DNA of 5,931 nucleotides from an uncultured Eubacteriales bacterium. Lineage in GTDB: Bacteria; Bacillota; Clostridia; Oscillospirales; Oscillospiraceae. Where the stretch lies: the NCBI GenBank assembly GCA_900556935.1, contig USQL01000122.1, positions 1-5,931 on the forward strand. The letters are read 5' to 3'. The stretch's first letter is position 1; each line of letters starts with the position of its first letter. A program made the translations under genes and the position numbers. Positions 4,836 through 5,931 of the stretch are shown piece by piece. Under the pieces are notes generated by a model. The model was not told the DNA's origin and did no database searches. It saw only the letters and a program-made list of their open reading frames with translations.

Positions 4836-5462
4836 CTATTCGATATTATCATAAAATTCTTGTAACACTGTTGCCAATTCCTCCGGAGATTCTATGTTTG
4901 CTTCATGACCTGCTTTCAGAAGTTCATGGAAGTGGGAATCGCTCAAATAACTGGCAAGTTCCTTTGAGGCTTTTTTGTTTGCGTTGTCCTTTTCCCCACA
5001 AACGATCAATGCCGGACAGGACACCTTACATAATGAATCCCTGAAATCCAATTCCGTCATCGTACCGCACAAGCTGATCACATCTGCTTTTTTGAAGCCA
5101 GATTGCTTGAACATTGTATTCGGCATAAAGCGAAACAGCATATTCTGGAACTTCAATAGCTTTTCAGGCATTTTATATTGTGCTGCAATTAGCACCAGTG
5201 CCTTTACTTTATTCGGATGGTCTATCGCATAATTAAGTGCCAGAACAGCACCCAAGGAAAGCCCGCACAAGACGATTTCATCATGTTCCTTATCACACTC
5301 TCCTGAAAATGCAGCATACAGTTCCCCATAAGTGGCCGCTTTGTCCTCCAGCATCTCTGCCAAACTCAAGCAGACGCTGCTGTCCGAGACCTTCGTTTCT
5401 TTTATTACTCTGTCCCAACTGTCTGGTTTTTGTCCCAACCCATGCAAGTATAAAAACTTCAT
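4836..5462 (-). CDS. Alpha/beta hydrolase
   Basis: Small cytoplasmic alpha/beta-hydrolase-fold enzyme, 208 aa, at the short end of the family. The oxyanion segment HGLG (7-10) follows the first strand. The nucleophile elbow is G67-L-S69-L-G71, the acid is D159 in VCGEKD, and the base is H186 in KAGHEANIE, giving a complete Ser-Asp-His triad. The region around 96-140 (QYKMPEKLLKFQN...) forms a small lid or cap. Likely an esterase or related C-C/C-O hydrolase; substrate unknown. The ATG at 5462 lies 17 bases after the ferredoxin stop. The only clear AAGGAG (5475-5480) overlaps that stop and leaves a long 12-base spacer, so translation may be coupled or modest. The gene is distinctly AT-rich (about 38% GC in one counted line) between two GC-rich neighbours, suggesting separate ancestry. 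Confidence 0.9.
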   Translation of the reverse strand: MKFLYLHGLGQKPDSWDRVIKETKVSDSSVCLSLAEMLEDKAATYGELYAAFSGECDKEHDEIVLCGLSLGAVLALNYAIDHPNKVKALVLIAAQYKMPEKLLKFQNMLFRFMPNTMFKQSGFKKADVISLCGTMTELDFRDSLCKVSCPALIVCGEKDNANKKASKELASYLSDSHFHELLKAGHEANIESPEELATVLQEFYDNIE

Positions 5463-5479
5463 CTAATTTCCGCTCTCCT

Positions 5480-5931
5480 TCAGGCGTCCTGCTGCTTCCT
5501 TTCCAGCGCTTCAAAGTGATACCGTGGCTTTCCCCTGCTCTTTTTGCCGTACTCAATGGCCTCTTTGGGGCAATAGCAGATACAGGCCATGCAGTGGGTA
5601 CAGTTTTTGCCCCAGACCGGCCTGCCGCTTTCCAGATGGATGTTGTTCAGGGGGCACAGCTCCACGCACTTACCGCAGCCGATGCAGGCATCCGTTGCCC
5701 GGAAGGCCTCTGCTATTACAAAAAACCGATAGAACACCGGGTTCACCGGGCCGCTCATAAAGCGGTCATAGAGGTTGTCTCTTGGCAGGGGAAATTCCTG
5801 CCCGGCTCTGAGCTGGGTCAGCACCTTTTGAAGTGCAGGCTCTGCCTGCTCCACGATGCTCTTTGCCTGCTCCTTTTGGGGTGCATTGAACATGGCAATG
5901 TAGTTTTCCGGCATGATGATCTGCGCTGTGC
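5480..5931 (-). CDS. EFR1-type ferredoxin, C-terminal part (5' partial)
   Basis: The frame is open to the right edge: codons upstream of the ATG at 5914 read ...TAQII-MPENYIAMF, which continues a longer protein, so that ATG is internal. MPENY and the following helical region (AEPALQKVLTQL) match EFR1-family proteins, in which an N-terminal flavodoxin domain is fused to a C-terminal dicluster ferredoxin. The ferredoxin half is complete: CIGCGKCVELCP and CTHCMACICYCP, two classical CxxCxxCxxxCP sites for 4Fe-4S clusters, followed by a short basic tail. It would carry electrons between an FMN domain and soluble partners in the cytoplasm. It is the first in-window gene of a leftward unit with the alpha/beta hydrolase and the C_GCAxxG_C_C protein, and shares GC-rich composition with the latter. 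Confidence 0.9.
   Translation of the reverse strand, partial: TAQIIMPENYIAMFNAPQKEQAKSIVEQAEPALQKVLTQLRAGQEFPLPRDNLYDRFMSGPVNPVFYRFFVIAEAFRATDACIGCGKCVELCPLNNIHLESGRPVWGKNCTHCMACICYCPKEAIEYGKKSRGKPRYHFEALERKQQDA

Overview
The window looks like a piece of a gut-type Firmicutes (Clostridia) chromosome. Supporting signs are strong Shine-Dalgarno sites (AAGGAG, AGGAG), a clostridial set of Fe-S proteins, and a GH172/DUF2961 enzyme. The DNA is a patchwork of base compositions. Hand counts of single 60-base lines give about 72% GC at 541-600 and 70% at 4621-4680, against about 40% at 1201-1260 and 38% at 5161-5220. The GC-rich parts would suit an Oscillospiraceae such as Faecalibacterium or Gemmiger, and the AT-richer middle looks more like Lachnospiraceae. 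That taxonomic reading is inference.

Layout. (a) 1-821, plus strand: the C-terminal part of a membrane polyferredoxin (NapH/YccM-like), closed by a strong bidirectional hairpin terminator at 829-871. (b) 931-1829, minus strand: an isochorismatase-family cysteine hydrolase, preceded by a macro-domain gene that has lost its 5' half. (c) 1830-2085: a non-coding stretch with 10-bp-phased TCTCAT repeats on both sides of a near-consensus sigma-A promoter, two pairs of direct repeats with a shared 13-bp period, and an extended -10 element. It reads like the scar or control region of a lost mobile element. (d) 2086-4138, minus strand: a DUF2961/GH172 glycosidase followed by a beta-lactamase-fold serine hydrolase, probably one transcription unit. 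(e) 4139-4398: a leader with a perfect 11-bp tandem repeat, then the 3' tail of an unknown minus-strand gene that is cut off where GC-rich DNA begins. (f) 4399-5931, minus strand: an apparent operon of an EFR1-type ferredoxin (N-terminus outside the window), an AT-rich alpha/beta hydrolase and a GC-rich C_GCAxxG_C_C-family protein.

The outer GC-rich genes form a redox theme: membrane Fe-S protein, flavodoxin-ferredoxin fusion and cysteine-rich protein. The middle looks like acquired accessory DNA for sugar and small-molecule hydrolysis, with two truncated genes (macro domain and the 4263-4337 tail) near its internal joints. I do not see a complete, clearly new biological system. The most unusual structure is the phased-repeat promoter module at 1844-1991.
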